Under the pieces are notes generated by a model. That model was not told where the DNA came from. It worked only from the letters and a program-made list of their open reading frames with translations, and did no database searches. Shown here one piece after another: positions 50,299 through 59,016 of a DNA stretch of 64,000 nucleotides. Within the stretch, counting starts at the first letter, position 1; each line of letters starts with the position of its first letter. A program made the translations under genes and the position numbers. The DNA comes from Gemmobacter aquaticus (GTDB lineage: Bacteria > Pseudomonadota > Alphaproteobacteria > Rhodobacterales > Rhodobacteraceae), in the NCBI RefSeq assembly GCF_007859075.1, contig NZ_VOAK01000011.1, forward strand, positions 1,054,001 through 1,118,000. The letters are read 5' to 3'.

Positions 50299-51066
50299 TT
50301 ACCGTTGCGCAACATCCGGAAGAAAGATCTGATGCAGCAACGTGCCTTTGGCAACAGCTTGCGCGGTCGTTTCCACGTTTAACGCAGCGCGCGCAAGCCG
50401 CAAGTGCTTTTCAACCATTGCGTTCGAGATTCCCATCAGCATCGCAATATCTTGTGTGGTTTTGCCCTCGGCCACCCACTCCAACGCCTCACGCTGGCGC
50501 GCAGAAAGCGTGCGACGCCGGGCCGCATGTGGCAGATGACAGATGCGCAGATGCAGCATCTGCGCCACGGCCTCTATCCCGTCGCCGACGCGCGCGAGGA
50601 TGGCATCCACACCATCGTGGTCAATGCCCGGATCGGCGGCAAGGCCCAATGCGCCCTTGGCCCGGGTCGTTGCATCGTGGAAGCTGAAAGTCAGGCCCGC
50701 ACGCAAACCCCATTGGGAATTCTGGCGCACAGCGCTGACCTCGGTCGGGGTCAGTTCATCGCGCAGCAGCTTTTCTTCAACCCAACGCCAGGTGCAATGA
50801 CCCTCATTGTCGACAGCCCAGCGATAGAGTGCGGTGCGGGCATAAAACCCACCACGGAAATAAAAGTTGCTGTAACCAGCCGGAAAGCTGGTGAGGTAGA
50901 TCGCATCATCCGGGTCGCCAATAGATCCGGCGACGCGAAATCGGGTAAGACCATAATTGGCACGCGAAAAGCCGTGCGAAGCAAAGTAGCCAACGGCCAG
51001 CTCCCACACTGTGCTGACACTGGTTTCACGCGCAATCCGGTTCAGCAACTGCAGAACATCAGACAT
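50299..51066 (-). CDS. LuxR-family regulator with autoinducer-binding domain (LuxR solo)
   Basis: 255 residues: an N-terminal autoinducer-binding domain (about 10-165) and a C-terminal GerE-type HTH (about 190-250; LSARQREALEWVAEGKTTQDIA...VEKHLRLARAAL). No luxI synthase gene is adjacent. Aligned by eye with TraR/LasR, the pocket keeps tyrosine (Y69) and tryptophan (W93) at the TraR Y61 and W85 positions, but the W57 position is Y65 and the D70 position is T78. Loss of the aspartate that anchors the acyl-homoserine-lactone amide suggests a different or no ligand. Confidence 0.85.
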   Translation of the reverse strand: MSDVLQLLNRIARETSVSTVWELAVGYFASHGFSRANYGLTRFRVAGSIGDPDDAIYLTSFPAGYSNFYFRGGFYARTALYRWAVDNEGHCTWRWVEEKLLRDELTPTEVSAVRQNSQWGLRAGLTFSFHDATTRAKGALGLAADPGIDHDGVDAILARVGDGIEAVAQMLHLRICHLPHAARRRTLSARQREALEWVAEGKTTQDIAMLMGISNAMVEKHLRLARAALNVETTAQAVAKGTLLHQIFLPDVAQR

Positions 51067-51304
51067 CAAACTACCCGTAAATGCTTGTAGGCAAATATTC
51101 CTGCGCGCTTAAAAGATCGTAAGCAGGCCGCCCAATTGCTATCGTCATAACGGTGTTACACGCCGCAGTCGAGTGGCTGCAGGAGTTTACGCGACATTGG
51201 GGCAGGGGGATGCGGGCAGGCGCCGCAAAAAGCAGAGAATCTGCCGAGCTATATGCCCGGCAAACATCCAAATCCTAAGCCGTATGGCTGTTCAGGCGCC
51301 GCTT

Positions 51305-51997
51305 TCAGCGAATCGCAGCTTCCGCGGCCGCGCGAATGGCCCGGATATTGTCGCCATAGGCTTGCGGTGCACTGACCGAGCCGCCCTTGAAGACGGCCGA
51401 ACCCGCAACCAGCACATCGGCGCCCGCGGCGGCGACCAGCGGCGCGGTTTCAGTCGTCACGCCGCCGTCGATCTCAATGTGGATCGGGCGATCCCCGATC
51501 ATGGCGCGCAGCGACTGCACCTTGGCAATTTGCGAATTGATGAACTTTTGCCCGCCAAATCCTGGGTTTACGGTCATCACGCACACCAGATCGACCATGT
51601 CGAGAAGATGCCCGACGGCATCAAGCCCGGTGCCGGGATTGAGCGCAAGGCCCGCCTTGATCCCATGCGCACGGATCGCCTGCAATGTGCGGTGGATATG
51701 CGGACCGGCCTCGAGATGCGCGGTCAGGACGTCGGCTCCGGATTGCGCGAACGCGTCGATATAGCTATCCACCGGCGCTATCATCAGGTGCACGTCCATG
51801 ACGCCCTTGATGTGCTTGCGGATCGCCGCGCAAGTACTTGGCCCGAAAGTGATGTTCGGAACGAAATGGCCATCCATCACATCGACATGAACCCAATCTG
51901 CGCCTTGAGCCTCGATCGCATCACACTCGGCTCCGAAGTTGGCGAAATCTGCCGACAGGATCGACGGGGCAATCTTGATCGCGCGTGAGAATGACAT
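51305..51997 (-). CDS. rpe: Ribulose-phosphate 3-epimerase
   Basis: Interconverts ribulose 5-phosphate and xylulose 5-phosphate in the pentose-phosphate and Calvin cycles. 230-residue TIM barrel with KIAPSILSADF at the N terminus, HVDVMDGHFVPN near residue 36 (metal histidine and catalytic aspartate), VMTVNPGFGGQ near 140 and IEIDGGV near 176. Transcribed alone. The 238 bases downstream, toward luxR, contain no recognised gene. Confidence 0.97.
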   Translation of the reverse strand: MSFSRAIKIAPSILSADFANFGAECDAIEAQGADWVHVDVMDGHFVPNITFGPSTCAAIRKHIKGVMDVHLMIAPVDSYIDAFAQSGADVLTAHLEAGPHIHRTLQAIRAHGIKAGLALNPGTGLDAVGHLLDMVDLVCVMTVNPGFGGQKFINSQIAKVQSLRAMIGDRPIHIEIDGGVTTETAPLVAAAGADVLVAGSAVFKGGSVSAPQAYGDNIRAIRAAAEAAIR

Positions 51998-52197
51998 GCT
52001 GGCCTCTGGAAGCGGATGTGACGACGGCTGTTTGCACGATGGGACCGCCAGGTTGCAAGGGTTGTCGCAAGGCTACGCGACGAAAGCCAAGGGTTTTCGC
52101 GATTATATTACATAATATTGATTATGCGTTAATTATGCGCGCGCTGGCGGGGCGCCACCTGCTCGCCGATCGTCAGATCTGACCCAGACCTGGCCAT

Positions 52198-53373
52198 TCA
52201 GGCAACCTGACCCGCAGCCCATCCAGAAGACCATGCCCACTGGAAATTATATCCACCAAGCCAGCCGGTTACGTCGACCACCTCACCCACAAAGAAAAGA
52301 CCCGGCACATCCTTTGCCTGCATCGTGCGCGCATCCAGCGCATCGGTCGAGACGCCACCCAACGTCACTTCGGCCGTCCGATATCCTTCGCTGCCTACAG
52401 GTGTGATTGGATAGCCATGAACCAACGCCGCAAGCTTATCGAGGCGCGCGTTATTCTGATCTGCGAGGTTTCCAGTCAGAGTGCTGACCGTTTCAAGATG
52501 GCGCGCCAGTTTCTCGGGCACAAACCGCGCAAGGGCCGTGCGCAACTGCACCCGCCCCGCATCCTGCCGCGCCTCCCGCAGCCCTTGGGCTACATCTACC
52601 CCACGCGCCAGATCGAGGTTCAGCGTATCGCCCTCGCGCCAGTAAGAGCTGATCTGCAGGATTGCCGGCCCTGATATGCCACGATGGGTGAAAAGGATCG
52701 CCTCGTCAAACCCAACGGGCCCCAGGCTCGCGCGTCCCTCGACAGAGGTCCCGGAGAGCGGCTTCAGCGGCTCCAGCACCTGTTCGGCCAGCGTGAGCGG
52801 CACAAGACCCGGTCTCGTTTCGACAAGCGGAAGGCCAAAGCTTTCAGCCACCCGGTAGCCAAAGCCCGTGGCTCCCATTTTCGGGATCGACTTGCCCCCC
52901 GTCGCTACAATGACCGAAGCTGCGGAAACTATCCCGCGCGACGTTTCGATCTGGAACCCATTTCTGCGCCGAATGGAGCCAATTTCTGTTTCAAGCCAGA
53001 TCGTTACACCGAATTCCGCAAGTTCCCTCAGAAGCATCGAGAGGATCTCACGCGATGATCCGTTGCAGAAGAGCTGCCCCAGAGTCTTTTCATGCCATTT
53101 GATCCCGGCCGCATCCACCCGTGCGATGAAATCCCACTGGGTGAATCGCTTTAACGCAGAGAGCGCGAACCGCGGGTTCTGCGACAAAAAGCACTCGGGC
53201 CGGATATGCAGGTTTGTGAAGTTGCACCGCCCCCCGCCTGATATGCGAATCTTCTCGCCCGCTGCTTTGGCATGGTCGATCAGCAGCACGCGGCGCCCGC
53301 GGCGGCCTGCCTCGATCGCGGCCATCATACCGGCTGCGCCGGCCCCGAGAATTGCAACATCCACTTGCATCAT
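52198..53373 (-). CDS. HI0933/BaiN-family FAD-dependent oxidoreductase
   Basis: Flavoprotein of 391 residues. The N-terminal dinucleotide-binding motif GAGAAGMMAAIEAGRRGRRV and the FAD motif GGGRCNFTN near residue 46 define the HI0933-like family; BaiN reduces bile-acid intermediates, but most members have no known substrate. The C-terminal MQAKDVPGLFFVGEVVDVTGWLGGYNFQWAWSSG region is the conserved FAD end. ATG 53373 follows GGAAG; the adjacent in-frame ATG 53370 is equally possible. It lies next to the tRNA-Gln gene. Confidence 0.88.
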   Translation of the reverse strand: MMQVDVAILGAGAAGMMAAIEAGRRGRRVLLIDHAKAAGEKIRISGGGRCNFTNLHIRPECFLSQNPRFALSALKRFTQWDFIARVDAAGIKWHEKTLGQLFCNGSSREILSMLLRELAEFGVTIWLETEIGSIRRRNGFQIETSRGIVSAASVIVATGGKSIPKMGATGFGYRVAESFGLPLVETRPGLVPLTLAEQVLEPLKPLSGTSVEGRASLGPVGFDEAILFTHRGISGPAILQISSYWREGDTLNLDLARGVDVAQGLREARQDAGRVQLRTALARFVPEKLARHLETVSTLTGNLADQNNARLDKLAALVHGYPITPVGSEGYRTAEVTLGGVSTDALDARTMQAKDVPGLFFVGEVVDVTGWLGGYNFQWAWSSGWAAGQVA

Positions 53374-53462
53374 GCGCCCTTCCTAGCCGTCCCAGCCAGC
53401 ACCAGCCAGCACAGATTGTGTGAAAAACGCACTTGCAGCCGCCCGGAGCATTGGCTAATTAC

Positions 53463-53549
<87 letters not shown>

Positions 53550-53639
53550 ATCATCCATACAGATCAAGACACTGTCGCCACATCCGTTGGCAGTAAGCAC
53601 CACGTGCTGTGCCACGTCCGTTTTTGGTTTGGGGAATTT

Positions 53640-53716
53640 TGGCGGGCCCAGAAGGACTCGAACCCTCAACCTGCCGATTAGAAGTCGGCTGCTCTATCCA
53701 GTTGAGCTATGAGCCC
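53640..53716 (-). tRNA. tRNA-Arg(TCT)
   Basis: Minus strand: acceptor GGGCTCA/TGGGCCC (one G-T pair), D-arm GCTCAACTGGATAGAGC, anticodon stem GCCGA/TCGGC with loop CTTCTAA (anticodon TCT, reads AGA), T-arm GAGGG-TTCGAGT-CCTTC, discriminator G and encoded CCA. Confidence 0.93.
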
Positions 53717-53746
53717 GCTGCCGCTCTTTTGCGACAAGCTGCGGGC

Positions 53747-54211
53747 CTAGGCAAGGCTCAAGGTCATGAAAAAGCTGTTGGGATCGTCATGGTACCCCTC
53801 GAATGGTGGGCATTGGACGAAACCCGCAGCGGCATAGAGCGCTCGGGCTGGCGTAAAGACATCCTCGACCCCAGTCTCAAGGCTCAGGCGCGTGTAGCCT
53901 CGCGCGCGCGCTTGCGCCATCAGATGATCAAGCAGCACCCGTGCCAGACCGCGTCCGCGCGCCTCGGCAACGATATGCATCGACTTCAGTTCGGCATGAT
54001 CAGCATCGATCTTCTTGACCGCCCCCATGCCCAGCACCGCAGCCCCTTCGCGCAGCGTGAAAAAATCGATGCCCGGCGCTGCGAGTTCCGATGGATCCAG
54101 CGCGTGAACACTTTCGGGCGGAGACGACGCCCACATCAGATCAAGGTGGCGGCGCAACAGTGGCAGCACTTCGGCTGACAGAGGCGAATCGATACGGATC
54201 TCGACAGACAT
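53747..54211 (-). CDS. GNAT-family N-acetyltransferase
   Basis: 154 residues. Acetyl-CoA binding motif A is clear: LKSMHIVAEARGRGLARVLLDHLMAQA (about 76-102), with the R/Q-x-x-G-x-G/A pattern as RGRGLA; motif B follows with RALYAAAGFVQ near 126. The GFxxCPPFxxYxxDPNSxFM end is found in a widespread PhnO-like subgroup. Acceptor unknown. It lies between the two tRNA-Gln copies, upstream of tRNA-Arg on the same strand. Confidence 0.88.
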   Translation of the reverse strand: MSVEIRIDSPLSAEVLPLLRRHLDLMWASSPPESVHALDPSELAAPGIDFFTLREGAAVLGMGAVKKIDADHAELKSMHIVAEARGRGLARVLLDHLMAQARARGYTRLSLETGVEDVFTPARALYAAAGFVQCPPFEGYHDDPNSFFMTLSLA

Positions 54212-54527
54212 GCAGACCTTCCCATATGCCGTGCGGTACAGCCCGCCTGCGGCATCGCAAACATTGGCGGCAGATCACCGCCGCCACAAGATGCGAAAGG
54301 CAAAGATAACCGTCGGCGCAGTACCGAGGCCAGACGATTCAGGGGCGCAAGAGTTCAATTGCCTCGACCCAATCAAATAGCAAAACGAGTTGATCAGAAA
54401 TACGCGCTATATAACAATATATTGCACGAAAGTATTTAGGCCTCCCTGCCCTGCCTGCAGCATTCCTTTCGCCCCCTGCGCAAAGATGATCTTCCCCCTT
54501 GCACTCGATGAATGGCTTCGCTAGATA

Positions 54528-54538
<11 letters not shown>
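54212..54538. other. 327-base gap before the second tRNA-Gln
   Basis: No gene or RNA that I recognise. The central part (about 54350-54450) is markedly more AT-rich than its surroundings and contains ATATAACAATATATTG, which could be promoter DNA for the tRNA or a recombination scar. The last 11 bases belong to the direct repeat. Confidence 0.4.
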
Positions 54539-54614
<76 letters not shown>

Positions 54615-54641
54615 CAACCATCCTTGATCGTTGCGCTGAGT

Positions 54642-54666
54642 ACCCCAATCGGATGGTGATTGGGGT
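54642..54666. other. Inverted repeat downstream of tRNA-Gln copy 2
   Basis: ACCCCAATC (54642-54650), 7-base loop, GATTGGGGT (54658-54666). No T-run, so not a clear terminator; it may be a protein-binding site or an island-boundary sequence. Confidence 0.4.
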
Positions 54667-54802
54667 TGGCCCTTGAGGTACCCCAAACGCGTATTTCGGG
54701 TTGCCCCGCGAGCATCCACCCGCAAACCGAAGCTGCGCCATGACGAAATTCAGGCGACCAGGCAGTGAGCATACCCTCGAACGATGCAGTCTCAGCCAAG
54801 CT

Positions 54803-55819
54803 TCAACCTGGGTTGCCTCTCTGAGACTTGAACCTCTTCGGGCTGGCACCCGTCCAGCGCAGCATGGCGCGCGTGAACGATGATTGGTATTCATAGCCAA
54901 GATCGCCGGAAACCGACTTCGCAGTTGCATTTGGCATCGACATAAGCCTCATGGCGTGGGTTTGACGCACCTCTTCCACCAGATCGGAATACACAAGGCC
55001 TTCACCAGACAGCCGTCTTTGAAATGTTCGAACGCTGGTGCCGCTGAGTTTTGCCATTTCTCGAATGGTCGGGATGTCCTCGGCCAACATTGATACCAAC
55101 ATGGTCTTTACGCTGCCCCCGAAACTACCGTCACCGCGGATGGGTTCGAGAGCGGGAAGGCGCCCGCTAAGAAGATGATCACGCGCCACCCTGGGAAAGG
55201 GCCGCTCGGCCATCGACGCATCCAGCACAATATGAGTTCCGCGACGCTCGGAGGGCCGGACGGCATCGCCGAACCAGGTACGCAGATGCTTCACACCAAA
55301 ATCTGGATGTGGCGGCAGATCGATCAGGGTCATTCTCGGACCAGCAGCGCCAGTCATACCAAGCAGCCGATCCGCCATGGCGACCGCATATTGCAACAAC
55401 AAGTGCTCGGTCTCGGGATCGAACTTGACCGTGTACGAGTGCCAGACGTCGACAGATGACGGCGCGACCTTGATTGCGAGTTGTTCGTGCGAGCAGAAGA
55501 CTGGCAACACCGCAGATATACGCGAAAGCGCCTCAATGGGTGTACGGGTCCCGAGTGCCACTGCGCCAAGAAGCGCAAGCTCGGTCGTGCTTGCCTCTGC
55601 GACGATCCGGCAGGCGACGTCGGGTCCTTCTTTGCGGGCAAGCGCCCGCAGAAAACCGCCGACATGCAGCAACGGAACGGGGCGAAATGGGTCGCCAAAC
55701 GGCGCTGAAGACAGTCCGAAGGGTTGAAGAAACGGCTCACAATCGATGTCACGCGCCTTCAACCAGCTGATCGCAGGCGACAGCGACAAGGCGCGGATCA
55801 TCGGAACTGCGTGCGGCAT
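54803..55819 (-). CDS. AraC-family regulator with arabinose-binding-like domain
   Basis: 338 residues: an N-terminal ligand-binding domain of the PF12625 type (about 20-210) and a C-terminal double-HTH AraC domain (about 235-330; TIREMAKLSGTSVRTFQRRLSGEGLVYSDL and VSGDLGYEYQSSFTRAMLRWTGASP). Regulators of this architecture (OruR, VirS) usually control a divergent catabolic or exported-enzyme operon. Here the divergent neighbour is the DUF1254 fusion gene, 132 bases away, which makes it the likely target. GGGGGG precedes ATG 55819. Confidence 0.87.
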   Translation of the reverse strand: MPHAVPMIRALSLSPAISWLKARDIDCEPFLQPFGLSSAPFGDPFRPVPLLHVGGFLRALARKEGPDVACRIVAEASTTELALLGAVALGTRTPIEALSRISAVLPVFCSHEQLAIKVAPSSVDVWHSYTVKFDPETEHLLLQYAVAMADRLLGMTGAAGPRMTLIDLPPHPDFGVKHLRTWFGDAVRPSERRGTHIVLDASMAERPFPRVARDHLLSGRLPALEPIRGDGSFGGSVKTMLVSMLAEDIPTIREMAKLSGTSVRTFQRRLSGEGLVYSDLVEEVRQTHAMRLMSMPNATAKSVSGDLGYEYQSSFTRAMLRWTGASPKRFKSQRGNPG

Positions 55820-55951
55820 GTGCCCCCCTGCAAGTTGAAACCATCAATGGCTTCATTTCCCTGTCTATTCAAGTTCTGGCACCAAAAGACAAATCCCGCG
55901 ACCGACTTCAGCCGAGAACATAGGAAACAATCACGAAGGAAGGCCCGGAGG

Positions 55952-58897
55952 ATGCTTTTGGACCGAGAGACGAGCTTTGAATCCTGTTCCGGAATGACTT
56001 TTACGGCCCTTCAACCCCCACAAGCGGATTCTGACAGGACTGCATGCCGCCGCAGAGGACTGCGATCGAAATTGTGTGCGGCGGTCGCCGGTTCAGCGTT
56101 TCTTGGCATTACGGGGAACGCACTTGCACAGACCGTCGATCCAGACCTAAGCATAGACGAGTTCCGCACCACGGTCGAAGAGGCGTATGTGTACGCCTTT
56201 CCAATGCTGGTCGCCTACAAGGTGCTGCACGACTACAATGTGGATCAGAAATCGGGCGCATTCCTTGCCCCGTTCAACCAGCTTCACAACGAAGCGCGGG
56301 TGTTCTCTCCCAAAGATACCACCATCGTCACACCTAACAGCGATACGCCCTATTCCATGGTGCAACTCGACCTGCGGGCAGAGCCGATGGTGTTCTGCCT
56401 GCCTGAGGTCGACAAGGCCCGCTATTACAGCGTGCAGTTGACCGACATGTTCACCAACAACTTCGGGTATATGGGCAGCCGCACCACCGGCAATGGCGCC
56501 GGATGCTACATGGTGGCAGGACCAGAATGGACTGGCGAGACACCCAAGGGCATCAAATCCGTCTTCACCAGCGAAACCGACTTCACCTTCTCGATCTTCC
56601 GTACCCAGTTGTTCAACCCGGACGACATGCCGAATGTCGAGAAGGTCCAGGCAGGATACAAGGTGCAGCCTCTCTCGGCCTTTCTGGGTCAGCCTGCCCC
56701 TGAGGCCTCACCGGAGATTGACTGGCCGGAACTGACGCCCACCGCCCTTGGCGCCGACTTTCCGAAGTATCTCAACTTCCTGCTGCAATTCGCACCACAG
56801 TCCGCGCTCCCCGAGTCCGAACAGAAGCTGCTGGCCAACTTCGCCCGGATCGGGATCAAGGCGGGCGAGCCCTTCGACAGCACGAAGCTTTCCGCCGACC
56901 AGCAGACAGCCCTTGGCGACGCGATCAAGTCAGCCACTGCCAAGATTGGAGCCGCGGCGGATTCTATCGGCGTTGCGGTCAATGGCTGGCAGGTTGGCGC
57001 CGCTGCGGGTAGCCGCGACTTTTTCAACGGCAACTATGCGCTGCGCGCGGCCGGTGCCAAGGTCGGCATCTACGGTAACGACGCCGAAGAGGCGAGCTAT
57101 CCCTTCGCCCGCAACGATGTGAACGGGGTGCCACTGGATGGCAGCCGCCACGACTATACGCTGACCTTTCCGGCCGGCGCATTGCCACCGGTTAACGCCT
57201 TCTGGTCGATCACCATGTACGACGGCGATACGCAGCTTCTGATCGATAACCCGATCAACCGGTACCTGATCAATGCGCCGATGCTGAAGGATCTCAAGAC
57301 AAATGCCGACGGCTCGCTGACGCTGTACATACAGCACGAAAGCCCCGGCAAGGATCGGGAATCCAACTGGCTGCCCGCCCCCGCCGGCCCGATCTTCATG
57401 GTCATGCGGCTCTACTATCCAAGGACCGAAGCCCCGTCCGTGCTGCCTGTCGGGCAAGGAACATGGCAACCACCGGGAGTCATTCCGGTTCGCAACGATC
57501 GCGCGCAGAACGTGACGCGGTTCGGCGACAAGTCGCTGGAAACCGTGGTCCGCACCGATGATCGCTATGGGCATGACAGCTTCTTCCAAGGACCGCGCGG
57601 CTGGCCCTACTGGAACATGCTGGAATATCCCAAGCCGATCCAGAACCCGAACCTTTGGCCGGACACCCAGTCCACCTACTTCCTGTCGCGGTTTGCCCTG
57701 CCCGCCGGCAGCACTCTGACGCTTCGTGGCGCGTTCCCGCGCGCGCGCTACTTCAAGTATGCGCTCTACAAGTCCGCGCGGGGAACGTTCGTGTCCACGG
57801 GCGAGGATCTGGCCGGAAAAGCGATCGTCCCAGATCCGGGATCGACCAATCCGTTCGTCGTCGGCAACAACCGTCTGACCGAGCCCCGTGACTATACCAT
57901 CAGAATCGTGGCCCAGGATCCGCCAAAGGATGCCAACGACCGCCAGCCCAACACGCTTTATGCAGGCACGGATGGGGGTGAGCTGCAGATGGTGATGCGG
58001 ATCTACTTGTCAGATCAGGGCAGCGATGGTGCGGGATGGGGCCCCTGGGCCTCGGGGACGTCGAAGCGCGGCCTGCCGACGCTGGAAGGCACGCTTGCCG
58101 ACGGCACCCTGCTTGAGGGCGAGGCCGCCGCTTCCGCCTTCGGTCGCCCCACCAAGGGTGGCACCGCGCAGCCCTTCACCGCCAAGCAATGGGAGGCGCT
58201 GGTGACTGCCAAGGGCAATGACCCGGCGCTTGATCCTGCAACGGCGCCCGCGCGGAAAGAGGTCCGTTGGGAGAAGTACTGGAGCATCCCCTATTCGATC
58301 CTGGGGGCCTTCAAGACCCCAGAAGAGCAGGCGAAGATCCCATTTGCGGGCGCCACGGATGCAGGCGGTGACACAGAAACGCAGTACATGATCGTGCATC
58401 TGTCGCGCCAGTTCGGCCCGGTTTTCGTGACGCGCGGCAAGCTGCCCACCTTCCCCGACACCTATGCCGGGGCTACCGGTCAGGGGCTTGCGGTCATGCC
58501 CGAGGCTCAGACTCAGTACTTCTCGATCGTCAGCTGCGAAGCCGCACCTTCGGGACAGATCGTTGACGGACTGATCGACATGCAGATCCCGGTCGACAAG
58601 GACGGCAACTATACCATCGTCTACAGCCGTGCCGAAGACCGCCCGGCCAATGCAACCGAAGAGAACGGCGTTGCATGGATCGAATGGAGCCCGCGTGGCG
58701 AGGGGATCAGGGGCCCCGGTAACCGCACCGATTTCGGCATGTTGATGATGCGGATCATGGCCCCTAGCGCGGACTGGGCCGAAAGCCCGGCCAACGTGAC
58801 CAAGCCCGGCGATGAGGAAAAGATCATGGGCGCCTACTACCCCAAGGGCGAATACACGACCAAAGAGGCATTCGAGGCGCTTGGGGCTGCTCCGTAA
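55952..58897 (+). CDS. Exported DUF1254/DUF1214 protein fused to a second unknown module
   Basis: 981 residues. A long basic N-terminal region with CRRRGLRSK leads into a hydrophobic signal (AAVAGSAFLGITGNALAQ), so the protein is probably exported. DUF1254 spans about 67-250 (TIVTPNSDTPYSMVQLDLRAEP), DUF1214 about 382-488 (PPVNAFWSITMYDGDTQLLI), ending GQGTWQPPGVIPV near 510, where stand-alone relatives stop. A further 460 residues follow (from about RNDRAQNVTRFGD), including STYFLSRFALPAGSTLTLRG and WSPRGEGIRGPGNRTDF, which I do not recognise. Start ATG 55952 has AAGGAAGG 8 bases upstream; ATG 55994 is possible. No enzyme activity can be assigned. Confidence 0.8.
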   Translation: MLLDRETSFESCSGMTFTALQPPQADSDRTACRRRGLRSKLCAAVAGSAFLGITGNALAQTVDPDLSIDEFRTTVEEAYVYAFPMLVAYKVLHDYNVDQKSGAFLAPFNQLHNEARVFSPKDTTIVTPNSDTPYSMVQLDLRAEPMVFCLPEVDKARYYSVQLTDMFTNNFGYMGSRTTGNGAGCYMVAGPEWTGETPKGIKSVFTSETDFTFSIFRTQLFNPDDMPNVEKVQAGYKVQPLSAFLGQPAPEASPEIDWPELTPTALGADFPKYLNFLLQFAPQSALPESEQKLLANFARIGIKAGEPFDSTKLSADQQTALGDAIKSATAKIGAAADSIGVAVNGWQVGAAAGSRDFFNGNYALRAAGAKVGIYGNDAEEASYPFARNDVNGVPLDGSRHDYTLTFPAGALPPVNAFWSITMYDGDTQLLIDNPINRYLINAPMLKDLKTNADGSLTLYIQHESPGKDRESNWLPAPAGPIFMVMRLYYPRTEAPSVLPVGQGTWQPPGVIPVRNDRAQNVTRFGDKSLETVVRTDDRYGHDSFFQGPRGWPYWNMLEYPKPIQNPNLWPDTQSTYFLSRFALPAGSTLTLRGAFPRARYFKYALYKSARGTFVSTGEDLAGKAIVPDPGSTNPFVVGNNRLTEPRDYTIRIVAQDPPKDANDRQPNTLYAGTDGGELQMVMRIYLSDQGSDGAGWGPWASGTSKRGLPTLEGTLADGTLLEGEAAASAFGRPTKGGTAQPFTAKQWEALVTAKGNDPALDPATAPARKEVRWEKYWSIPYSILGAFKTPEEQAKIPFAGATDAGGDTETQYMIVHLSRQFGPVFVTRGKLPTFPDTYAGATGQGLAVMPEAQTQYFSIVSCEAAPSGQIVDGLIDMQIPVDKDGNYTIVYSRAEDRPANATEENGVAWIEWSPRGEGIRGPGNRTDFGMLMMRIMAPSADWAESPANVTKPGDEEKIMGAYYPKGEYTTKEAFEALGAAP

Positions 58898-59016
58898 CCG
58901 GGCTGGCAGGTCGCAAGGATGAATGTGCAGTGCCACCCCGCGCCGCGAACACTCAAATCAGCCTCCAGAAACCGGGCCGAACGGCATGGACTGGCCGAGG
59001 AAAAGGATATCCAACC

